Shown: positions 1-6,369 of the stretch, piece after piece
Position numbering within the stretch: position 1 is the first letter of the stretch
Layout of the letters: each line of letters starts with the position of its first letter
Assembly: GCA_038329555.1 (NCBI GenBank)
Contig: JBBQNC010000077.1
Location: forward strand, 1 to 12,366
Direction of reading: 5' to 3'
Source: JALYUA01 sp038329555
GTDB lineage: Bacteria; Acidobacteriota; Thermoanaerobaculia; UBA5066; Gp7-AA6
Length of the DNA stretch: 12,366 nucleotides
Notes under the pieces: model-generated
Told to the model about the DNA's origin: nothing
Seen by the model: the letters and a program-made list of their open reading frames with translations, nothing else
Databases searched by the model: none
Made by a program: the position numbers and the translations under genes

Positions 1-92
1 GAGCCGCCGCGCCGGCTCGGTAGTGCATGGCAACCCCCTTGAAGGTTGCGTCGGACTCTATCTTGGGTCGGCGATGGGCATCGGTCGCATCG
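1..92. other. Short gene-free left edge with two small hairpins
   Basis: No gene is supported here. Two perfect six-base inverted repeats are visible: GAGCCG/CGGCTC at 1-6 and 13-18, and GCAACC/GGTTGC at 30-35 and 44-49. They lie just downstream of the minus-strand DUF4386 gene and could help end its transcript. Neither is followed by a T-run on that strand, so a canonical intrinsic terminator is not supported. Confidence 0.3.
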
Positions 93-779
93 TCACGCGG
101 ATTGTCTCCTGTGCGGCGGGGCGACGCCTTTGATGAGCAGCCACAGGCCGAGCGGCACCTCGAAGGCGAGCATGGGGTACCAAATCAGCTGCGTGATCGG
201 TCCGCGGAGGAATCCGGCGATCCCGAGGGGAAGGCACACCACGAGAAGGATCGACGCGAGGAGGCCCAGCCACGCCAGGGCCGCGGGGACCATCCGCCCG
301 CGAACCAGGAGATAGCAGAAGACCAGGCTGCCCACGGCGAAGAGGGTCGCGCAGACGTTCGAGTTCCAGTCCGGCAGCTTCAGCAGGAACGCGCCGAGCG
401 CGGTCGCTGCCGCGGGGTCCGGCGCAGCCGCCCCGGTGGCCGTCGCGAGCCACAGCTTTTGCGCGATCGTCGACAGGGAGCCGAGACCGATGATTCCCTC
501 TCCCGCCCGGCAGACCAGGACGAGCATTGCGAGGTCGGGATCCTGGTCGCGCGTCATCCCGTGCAGCGTCACGGCGAGCACGAGCGCGGAGAAGGAGCCC
601 AGCATCACGAGCAGGATCGCCACGCGCACGTCGGTCGCATGTCCGGCGATGCTCGCGAGCTTCTCGGCGATCCCCTTGCCGGCGGTCGCCCGGTTGAGAA
701 GGACCAACCCGGGAAAGGCGGCGGCGATGTAGAACAGGAACGCGAACCCTGCGACCCTGGCGTTCGTCGTGCGTGTCAT
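93..779 (-). CDS. DUF4386 family integral membrane protein
   Basis: A 228-residue, strongly hydrophobic protein that matches the DUF4386 family in length and pattern: an N-terminal NARVAGFAFLFYI segment, then alternating hydrophobic stretches with short polar loops. Likely membrane segments are at about residues 9-29, 51-73, 82-104, 139-158, 165-190 and 197-217, so it should sit in the inner membrane. The biochemical function of the family is unknown and none is proposed. The ATG at 777-779 is preceded by a clear GAGGAG ribosome site (788-793 on the plus strand) with 8 bases between, which fixes the start. It is the last of three minus-strand genes, separated from the DUF2277 gene by about 256 bases, so it probably has its own promoter. 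The family call rests on remembered sequence pattern, not a search. Confidence 0.85.
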   Translation of the reverse strand: MTRTTNARVAGFAFLFYIAAAFPGLVLLNRATAGKGIAEKLASIAGHATDVRVAILLVMLGSFSALVLAVTLHGMTRDQDPDLAMLVLVCRAGEGIIGLGSLSTIAQKLWLATATGAAAPDPAAATALGAFLLKLPDWNSNVCATLFAVGSLVFCYLLVRGRMVPAALAWLGLLASILLVVCLPLGIAGFLRGPITQLIWYPMLAFEVPLGLWLLIKGVAPPHRRQSA

Positions 780-1035
780 CGGTGCCTCTCCTCAAAGAAA
801 AACGGTCGCAAATCGGCCACTCATGGCCTCGAACGCGGCGACGCTTCCCGGATCCTTCGCGTCATTCTCGGCCCGCCGCCCTCCCCGAGCGAAGGCAAAA
901 CGGCGCAGAGGGTCTTTCGATCCGGACTGGTGGCGTTCACCGATGAAGAGGGATACGAGCATTGGAACCCGGGTGTTCCCCACTTTGTGGGTGAAGCTCG
1001 GACTCCCGGGCGGCGCCGCCGGTTGGGCTACCGGA
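780..1035. other. Intergenic spacer between DUF4386 and DUF2277 genes
   Basis: About 256 bases upstream of the DUF4386 gene on the minus strand. It holds that gene's ribosome site (788-793) and a short hairpin CCCAC/GTGGG (979-983 and 987-991) with a TTT loop. A 63-codon frame on the minus strand (792-983) has no recognisable protein character and I do not call it. A promoter for the DUF4386 gene is expected here, but no convincing -10/-35 pair can be read. Confidence 0.4.
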
Positions 1036-1338
1036 TCACCGGATCGGATCGATCGGGGTTCGCTTCGGCTCCTTGCCGAAACGGATCCGCGACTTCTCGA
1101 TCATCTTCTGGATCTCGACGTCGCGATCCTTGGGCGGAGCGCTCGTGACCCAGCCCTGGACCAGGCGCTCGGCGGCGGCGGCCACCTCGTCCACGGCGCG
1201 CTGGAAGAGCTCCTCGTTCGAGTTCGGGGGCTTGTTCGCCCCGCTCAACTTTCGGACGAACTGCAGGGACGAAGCACGGATCTCCGCCGAGGTCGCCGGC
1301 GGCGCGAAATTGGCGAGTGTTCGGATGTTACGGCACAT
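1036..1338 (-). CDS. DUF2277 domain-containing protein
   Basis: A 100-residue protein that opens with MCRNIRTLANFAPPAT and continues EIRASSLQFVRKLSG and ELFQRAVDEVAAAAERLV. These are the hallmark segments of DUF2277, a family of small soluble proteins of unknown function common in actinobacteria, acidobacteria and proteobacteria. The invariant CRNI start and the central QFVRK helix are intact. The C-terminal tail after about residue 75 is basic and looks variable. The start is the ATG at 1336-1338, fixed by the conserved MCRNI opening. No Shine-Dalgarno is visible upstream, so translation may be leaderless or weakly initiated. The gene lies between the 98-residue hypothetical and the DUF4386 gene, all on the minus strand. 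Confidence in the family is high; nothing can be said about the reaction. Confidence 0.9.
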   Translation of the reverse strand: MCRNIRTLANFAPPATSAEIRASSLQFVRKLSGANKPPNSNEELFQRAVDEVAAAAERLVQGWVTSAPPKDRDVEIQKMIEKSRIRFGKEPKRTPIDPIR

Positions 1339-1380
1339 GCCGATACTCTAACCGCGCGGCGTTCGAAGACCCAGCCCGCC

Positions 1381-1400
1381 TTCCGCGCCGGCGCGCGGAA
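1381..1400. repeat. Perfect 8-bp inverted repeat (hairpin) in spacer
   Basis: TTCCGCGC at 1381-1388 and its exact complement GCGCGGAA at 1393-1400 flank a four-base CGGC loop. The hairpin lies between the stop of the 98-residue gene and the start of the DUF2277 gene (both minus strand). On the minus strand the T-run comes before the stem rather than after it, so it does not look like an intrinsic terminator of the upstream gene. It could affect the DUF2277 leader or be incidental. Confidence 0.4.
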
Positions 1401-1469
1401 AAAGCTCTTCGAGACGCCGTACGATCGAGGCTCGTTTCCGGTGGTGCAGGGCGTAGGGGGTCGGAGCAG

Positions 1470-1766
1470 CTATCCGCGGCCGCGTCGGATCGCCTCGATC
1501 GCGCGGTCGAGGTCGTCGTGGATCCGCTGACGGTCGATCTGGTACTCCCCCTCTGCCTTCTCTCGCTGGACCGGGTCGCGGGTCTGCTTCAGCGGGTCGT
1601 TGAAAAGGATCTCGGTTTCCGCCAGCCGCGCGGCGGCGACTTTCCTGGCCTCGGCGATCTTTTCCTTCTGCGCTGAGGTCAGCGGCTTCTCCTTGGCGGC
1701 GGCCGGGTCGGCGGCGCGAAGCCGTTCCATCGCGAGCTCGTAGGAAGTCTTGGGCTTGTGGGCCAT
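1470..1766 (-). CDS. Hypothetical charged helical protein, 98 residues
   Basis: I cannot assign this gene to a named family with confidence. It encodes 98 residues rich in Lys, Arg, Glu and Ala with no Cys or Trp. The opening is TSYELAMERLRAADP, followed by a stretch with heptad-like spacing (about 30-50, SAQKEKIAEARKVAAARLAE) and a C-terminal helix (YQIDRQRIHDDLDRAIEAI). It is predicted to be soluble and largely alpha-helical, perhaps a coiled coil. Similar short proteins seem to occur in acidobacterial genomes, but that is recollection. The start is the ATG at 1764-1766; no ribosome site is obvious. It is divergent from paoA across a 174-base gap. Strong third-position GC and the coherent amphipathic pattern favour a real gene. 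Confidence 0.65.
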   Translation of the reverse strand: MAHKPKTSYELAMERLRAADPAAAKEKPLTSAQKEKIAEARKVAAARLAETEILFNDPLKQTRDPVQREKAEGEYQIDRQRIHDDLDRAIEAIRRGRG

Positions 1767-1940
1767 CGAAGAATGCTATCCGACGCGGCGGTTTCGCGTA
1801 TTTCGAGGAACCGGCCCTCCGCCGGAACGCGTATCTTCGGACGACGCGGCGCCGGTCCCGGACGTGCCTTCGAAGGGACCGAGCCATTTCCGCCTCGCCG
1901 TGGAAAGTCAGGTGTATAAGCTGATGCGACCGGAGGCTCC
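1767..1940. promoter_or_regulatory. Divergent intergenic region with probable paoABC promoter
   Basis: This 174-base gap lies between two divergent genes and should hold both promoters. On the plus strand a TATAAG -10-like hexamer sits at 1915-1920, about 20 bases before the paoA ATG, which would give a leader of about 14 bases. I see no good -35 at the expected spacing. The paoA ribosome site GGAGG is at 1932-1936, 4 bases before the ATG. No operator palindrome is obvious. The -10 call is tentative. Confidence 0.35.
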
Positions 1941-2603
1941 ATGCCAGACGATCCGCCATCGGGCCCGTCGAAACCCACCCGCCGGGCATTTCTCCGCAGC
2001 ACGGGAACCACCGCCGCAGCCGCAGTCGTCGCGGCGTGCGTACCGCCGAGCCCGACCACCACTCCCGGACAGAAACCCCCGCCCGCGGCAATCCCGGAGG
2101 GACCGGGCATCGAGGGTGCGGTCCCGATCACGCTGCGCATCAACGGCAAGGCCCACGCGCTACGCATCGACCCCCGGACGACGCTCCTCGATTGCGTCCG
2201 GGAGGCCGTCGCTCTCACCGGGACGAAGAAGGGCTGCGATCACGGGCAATGCGGCGCGTGCACGGTCCACGTGAATGGCCGGCGCGTGAATTCGTGCCTC
2301 AGCCTGGCGTTGATGCACGACGGGGAAGAGATCACGACCATCGAGGGCCTCGGCACACCGGACGCCCTCCATCCCATGCAGGCTGCATTCGTCGCCCACG
2401 ACGGTTACCAGTGCGGGTATTGCACGTCCGGGCAGATCATGTCGGCCGTCGCGCTGCTCAAGGAGCCCTGCGGCGCCGGCGACGACGCCGTGAAGGAGCT
2501 CATGAGCGGCAACATCTGCCGCTGCGGCGCCTACCCCAACATCGTGGCCGCCATCCAGCAAGTCCGCGGAAACGCGCGGGCGGAAGGGAGCGACAATGCG
2601 TAA
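1941..2603 (+). CDS. paoA: Aldehyde oxidoreductase 2Fe-2S subunit (PaoA/YagT type), Tat-exported
   Basis: The small iron-sulfur subunit of a xanthine dehydrogenase-family molybdenum hydroxylase of the periplasmic aldehyde oxidoreductase PaoABC type. It passes electrons from the molybdenum site toward FAD. Residues 10-40 form a Tat signal: twin arginine at 14-15 in TRRAFLRS, then a long Ala/Val stretch. The first cluster is a plant-type 2Fe-2S site with Cys99, Cys104, Cys107 and Cys119 (CDHGQCGAC...C). The second is the C-terminal helical domain with Cys158, Cys161, Cys193 and Cys195 (CGYC...CRC). At 220 residues it is the usual length. Residues 30-33 (VAAC) also look like a lipobox, so the subunit could be lipid-anchored. 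It overlaps paoB by 8 bases, indicating translational coupling. Confidence 0.93.
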   Translation: MPDDPPSGPSKPTRRAFLRSTGTTAAAAVVAACVPPSPTTTPGQKPPPAAIPEGPGIEGAVPITLRINGKAHALRIDPRTTLLDCVREAVALTGTKKGCDHGQCGACTVHVNGRRVNSCLSLALMHDGEEITTIEGLGTPDALHPMQAAFVAHDGYQCGYCTSGQIMSAVALLKEPCGAGDDAVKELMSGNICRCGAYPNIVAAIQQVRGNARAEGSDNA

Positions 2604-3597
2604 CTTCGAATTCGTTCGCCCCCCGGATTCCGCAACGGCCGTCGCAAACGCCGCCCGGGCGAAGACCGCCCAGCAGGGCGCGGACGTGCGATTCATAGCC
2701 GGCGGGACCACGCTGCTCGACCTGATGAAGCTGAACGTCGAGACGCCCGCGCGGCTCATCGACATCAACCGCCTCGCGCTCGCCAAGGTGGAGACGACGC
2801 CCGATGGCGGGCTGTCGATCGGAGCCACCGTCCGAAATTCGGACCTCGCCCATCATCCGGCGGTGCAGCGGGACTACGCCGTGCTTTCCCAGGCGCTTCT
2901 CTCGGGCGCGTCGGCGCAGCTTCGCAACATGGCGACGACGGCCGGCAACCTGCTCCAGCGCACGCGCTGCATGTACTTCCGCGATACCGCGATGCCCTGC
3001 AACAAGCGGGAGCCCGGCACGGGCTGCCCCGCCATCACGGGCAGCAACCGCATGCTCGCCGTGCTCGGCACGAGCGAGCAGTGCATCGCAACCAACCCCT
3101 CGGACATGAACGTGGCGATGGCGGCCCTGGAGGCGACGATCCACGTCCAGGGATCGAAGGGACAGCGGGCGATCCCGATCGGCGACTTCCATCTCCTTCC
3201 GGGGAGCACGCCGAACCGCGAAACGGTCCTCGAGCCGGGCGACCTCATCACGCACGTGACCCTCCCCCCGCCGGTCGCGGGCAGCAAGCAGATCTACCTG
3301 AAGCTGCGGGACCGGGCGTCGTACGAGTTCGCGCTGGCGTCGGCGGCCGTCGTGATGACGGTCGCGGGCGAAAAGGTGACCCGCGCGCGCATCGCCCTCG
3401 GCGGCGTGGGCACGAAGCCCTGGCGGTCTCCCGAGGCCGAAGCGGCGCTCGTCGGGCAGCCGGCCACCGCGGCGATCTTCCGAAACGCCGGAGAGGCGGC
3501 GATGCGCGGCGCCAGGCCGCAGAGCGAGAACGGATTCAAAGTCGAGCTGGCGAAGCGCTGCGTCGCCCACGCGCTGCAAACGGCGATGACGGCCTGA
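2596..3597 (+). CDS. paoB: Aldehyde oxidoreductase FAD-binding subunit with 4Fe-4S insert (PaoB/YagS type)
   Basis: The FAD subunit of the PaoABC complex, which receives electrons from PaoA and passes them to an acceptor. FIAGGTTLLDLMK (about 33-45) and ATTAGNLLQRTRC (about 113-125) are the FAD-binding loops of the CO dehydrogenase/xanthine dehydrogenase medium-subunit family. Between and after them lie four cysteines, 125, 135, 144 and 163, in the contexts RTRCMYF, PCNKREP, GTGCPA and EQCIATNPSD. This is the extra 4Fe-4S site that separates PaoB-like subunits from ordinary xanthine dehydrogenase FAD subunits. It is 333 residues, close to the E. coli homologue. The ATG at 2596 has an AAGGGAG site 5 bases upstream. 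No signal peptide is present, so export is expected as a folded complex with PaoA's Tat signal. Confidence 0.93.
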   Translation: MRNFEFVRPPDSATAVANAARAKTAQQGADVRFIAGGTTLLDLMKLNVETPARLIDINRLALAKVETTPDGGLSIGATVRNSDLAHHPAVQRDYAVLSQALLSGASAQLRNMATTAGNLLQRTRCMYFRDTAMPCNKREPGTGCPAITGSNRMLAVLGTSEQCIATNPSDMNVAMAALEATIHVQGSKGQRAIPIGDFHLLPGSTPNRETVLEPGDLITHVTLPPPVAGSKQIYLKLRDRASYEFALASAAVVMTVAGEKVTRARIALGGVGTKPWRSPEAEAALVGQPATAAIFRNAGEAAMRGARPQSENGFKVELAKRCVAHALQTAMTA

Positions 3598-3625
3598 CGA
3601 GCCGCTTCCCTTAAAAGGACAGATC

Positions 3626-5896
3626 ATGCCGACGACACCCACAGGCACAGCACAGGATCCGGCGACCTCACCGATCGGCCGCCGAACGCCGCGCGTGGAC
3701 GGCCCGCTGAAGGTGACCGGAAAGGCGCAGTACGCCTCCGACTTCCATTTCCCCGGGCAGCTCTACGCCGTTCCCGTCGAGGCGACGATCGCCAGCGGCA
3801 AGGTGGGCAGCCTCGACACGGCCGCCGCGGAGAAGATGCTGGGCGTGCGCGCGATCTATCACCGCGCCAACATCGGCAAAGTCTTCCGCTCCGTCCAGGG
3901 GCCGGGGTTCGAAGGCATCATCGACGAGCGGCGACCGCCGTTCGAGGACGACGTCGTCCGCTACTACGGCCAGTACATCGCGCTCGCCGTCGCGGACACA
4001 TTCGAGAGCGCCAAAGCCGCCGCCGATGCGGTCCGCGCGACGTACACGAGGGACAAGTTCAACGTCGATACCAACCTCCAGCCCGATCCGGAGCCCGACG
4101 TGGTCAACACCACGTTCGCCCCGACCAAGCGCGTGCAAAGCGAGCGGGGGAACGCGGAGAAGGCTTTCTCGGCCGCGCCGGTCAAGCTCGATCAGGTCTA
4201 CGTCACGCCGGTCACGACTCACAACCCGATCGAGCTGCAGGGGGCCACGGCGGTCTGGGACGGCCCGATGTTGACCATCTACGAGGAGTCCCAGGCCATC
4301 TTCAACCTTCGGGGCGTCATGGCGCAGATGTTCGGCGTACCGAAGGAGCACGTCCGGGTCGTGACCCGGTTCGTCGGCTCGGGTTTCGGCAGCAAGCTCT
4401 GGCCCTGGACGCATTGCGCGCTCGCCGTCGCCGCGGCGCGGAACCTCGGCAAGCCCGTCAAGTTGGTCATCAGCCGGAAGATGATGTTCCAGTCGGTGGG
4501 TCACCGTCCCCGCACCCAGCAGCGCGTGCGCCTCGGCGCCACGCCCGCCGGAAAGCTGGTCTCGCTCCAGCACGACTACGTCAACCACCACGCGATCCTC
4601 GACAACTACCACGAGGACTGCGGGGAGGCGACACCGTTCCAGTACAGCGTGCCCAACCTTCGCGTGGCGTTCGGCCGCGCGCGGCGCAATGTCGGCTCTC
4701 CCACGGCCATGCGCGGACCCGGCGCCGTGCCCGGCCTCTACGCGACCGAGTCGGCGATGAACGAGCTCGCCGACCAGCTCAAGATCGACCCCGTTCAGCT
4801 GCGCGTCCTGAACGAGCCGAAGATCGACGAGTCCATGGGCATTCCATTCTCGTCCCGCAACCTGGTGGAGTGCTTCCAGCTCGGCGCGGAGAAATTCGGC
4901 TGGTCGAAGCGGACTCCTGCGGTCGGCTCGATGAAGCGGGACGGGTTGACCCTGGGCTGGGGAATGGCCGGGTGCGCCTGGGTCGCGGCCCGATTCCCCG
5001 CCGAAGCCAGCCTCCACCTTCGCGACGATGGAACGGTCCGCGTCGCCTCGGGCACGCAGGACATCGGCACCGGCACTTACACGATCCTCGCGCAGCTGGC
5101 CTCGCAAAGGACGGGGGTGCCTCTCGACAAGGTCGAGGCGGTGCTCGGCGATACGTCGCTCCCGGAAGGCCCGGTCTCGGGCGGCTCGATGGTGACCGGT
5201 TCGATGGTCCCGGCCGTCTTCGCCGCGGCGGACCAGGCGATCGCGTCGCTGCTCACGCTCGCCACCACGACGCCGGGATCTCCCTTCGAGAGACGCAAGA
5301 CCGAGGAGCTGAAGCTCGATGGGGGCCGCGTCGTCGCGAAGGCCGGCGGACCCGCCGGAAGCGTGCCTTTCGCCGACATCCTCCGGCGGGCCAACGTCCG
5401 CATGGCCTCCGGCCACGGAAAATCCGAAGGAACATTCGGCAATCCGGCGCCGAAGTTCTCGACGCATTCGTTCGGCTGTCACTTCATCGAGGTCGCCTGG
5501 CAGCCCGAGATCGCCCGGCTGCGCGTCAGCCGGGTCGTGACGGCCATCGACGCGGGGCGGATCATCAACCCGCTCGCCGGCCGGAACCAGGTCGAAGGCT
5601 CGGTCGTGATGGGAATCGGCATGGCCCTGTTCGAGCACACGACCTACGATCCGCAGAATGGCGCACCCATCAACAGCAACCTGGCCGACTACGTGATGTC
5701 GGTGAACGCCGACGCGCCGCCCATCGACGTGCACTTCGTCGATTATCCCGACAAGGAGATCAACGAGCTCGGCGCCCGCGGCATTGGCGAGATCGGCCTG
5801 GCCGGCGTCGCGGCGGCTATCACGGCGGCGGTTCACCACGCGACCGGCGTCCGCGTGCGGGAGCTGCCGGTGAAGATCGAGAATCTGTTGGGTTGA
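3626..5896 (+). CDS. paoC: Aldehyde oxidoreductase molybdenum-binding subunit (PaoC/YagR type)
   Basis: The large catalytic subunit, which binds the molybdenum pterin cofactor and oxidises aldehydes to carboxylic acids. At 756 residues it is close to E. coli PaoC. The N-terminal domain begins near IGRRTPRVDGPLKVTGKAQY, the usual opening of this family. Cofactor-contact loops are visible: GSGFGSK (about 251-257), the SPTAMRGPG segment with Arg363, GTQDIGTGTYT, and the C-terminal GARGIGEIGLAG with the predicted catalytic base Glu722. The ATG at 3626 has an AAAAGGA ribosome site 6 bases upstream, and the gene starts 28 bases after paoB. No export signal of its own is seen. The dedicated maturation factor PaoD (XdhC family), which follows paoC in E. 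coli, is not next to it here and must be supplied from elsewhere. Confidence 0.94.
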   Translation: MPTTPTGTAQDPATSPIGRRTPRVDGPLKVTGKAQYASDFHFPGQLYAVPVEATIASGKVGSLDTAAAEKMLGVRAIYHRANIGKVFRSVQGPGFEGIIDERRPPFEDDVVRYYGQYIALAVADTFESAKAAADAVRATYTRDKFNVDTNLQPDPEPDVVNTTFAPTKRVQSERGNAEKAFSAAPVKLDQVYVTPVTTHNPIELQGATAVWDGPMLTIYEESQAIFNLRGVMAQMFGVPKEHVRVVTRFVGSGFGSKLWPWTHCALAVAAARNLGKPVKLVISRKMMFQSVGHRPRTQQRVRLGATPAGKLVSLQHDYVNHHAILDNYHEDCGEATPFQYSVPNLRVAFGRARRNVGSPTAMRGPGAVPGLYATESAMNELADQLKIDPVQLRVLNEPKIDESMGIPFSSRNLVECFQLGAEKFGWSKRTPAVGSMKRDGLTLGWGMAGCAWVAARFPAEASLHLRDDGTVRVASGTQDIGTGTYTILAQLASQRTGVPLDKVEAVLGDTSLPEGPVSGGSMVTGSMVPAVFAAADQAIASLLTLATTTPGSPFERRKTEELKLDGGRVVAKAGGPAGSVPFADILRRANVRMASGHGKSEGTFGNPAPKFSTHSFGCHFIEVAWQPEIARLRVSRVVTAIDAGRIINPLAGRNQVEGSVVMGIGMALFEHTTYDPQNGAPINSNLADYVMSVNADAPPIDVHFVDYPDKEINELGARGIGEIGLAGVAAAITAAVHHATGVRVRELPVKIENLLG

Positions 5897-6369
5897 GGTG
5901 AGCTTCCTCCAGTACCTCGCGAGTCGAGAGATCGACGGCGATTCGTCCGGAGAGGAAAGTTTCTGATTCCGTGGCCCGTTCGCGATGGCGATCGTGCCAC
6001 CCTGGTTTCGCGAACCACGTGAACGCAGCGGGACGCGAGCGTTTCTCCAATTCCGGAGGAGACGCGTAACGCCGCCAGACACCATTTTTCGTGGTGAACA
6101 GTCCTTCCCCTCAAAGGCCGCCCACAGCCTAAAGGGGCGATCCCGTAGCGCGGATCGTCGTTTGCAGGGAGGCTGGAGACCTGGCGTTCGAGAAACCGCT
6201 GAGGCGGTGAAGCGCTGAATCGCTGATGGCGCCTATCCGGCTCGCGCGCGCGGAGGCTGTCACGGATTCGCTCACGCGCTTTCGCCCGTTGGGCACGTCC
6301 GGCCACGCACATCTCCGGGCGGTTCCCTGGCGGCCTCGCCTATGATTCCCGACTTCCGGAGGTGTGAGG
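5897..6369. other. 470-base gene-poor spacer between paoC and the S9 peptidase gene
   Basis: No convincing gene is found. Small structures are visible: CACCA/TGGTG around a T-rich loop near 6080-6096, and ACCGC-TGAG-GCGGT at 6195-6208. Neither has a T-run after it. Frames open on both strands here, including a 76-codon minus-strand frame reaching into the paoC end, but their composition is Arg/Pro/Ser-rich and they match nothing I recognise. The region may contain a decayed gene. Its right end holds the peptidase ribosome site (GGAGG, 6358-6362) and a TATGAT at 6341-6346 that could be a -10 box, though without a good -35. Confidence 0.45.

Noticed and set aside
792..983. A 63-codon minus-strand frame in the spacer upstream of the DUF4386 gene
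   Set aside because: No family resemblance and an ordinary chance length for GC-rich DNA.
27..1148. A 373-codon plus-strand frame across the DUF4386 and DUF2277 genes
   Set aside because: Its product is Arg/Glu/Gln-rich without hydrophobic core or domain. The minus strand encodes recognised families over the same bases.
5820..6050. A 76-codon minus-strand frame overlapping the end of paoC
   Set aside because: The middle (FLSGRIAVDLSTREVLEEA) looks somewhat protein-like, but the end is low-complexity, it overlaps paoC, and I recognise no family. It could be a gene remnant but cannot be supported.
3668..6085. A very long open frame (805 codons) on the minus strand opposite paoC
   Set aside because: It is the mirror of a strongly supported gene in GC-rich DNA. 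Its translation is Arg/Asp/His/Val-rich low-complexity sequence with no domain pattern.
6180..6200. GTTCGAG resembling a tRNA T-loop
   Set aside because: Flanking bases do not pair to make a T-stem, and no acceptor or anticodon arms can be drawn around it.
6364..6369. GTG at 6364 as the start of the S9 peptidase
   Set aside because: Only one base from the GGAGG ribosome site. The ATG two codons later has normal spacing and gives the better signal peptide.
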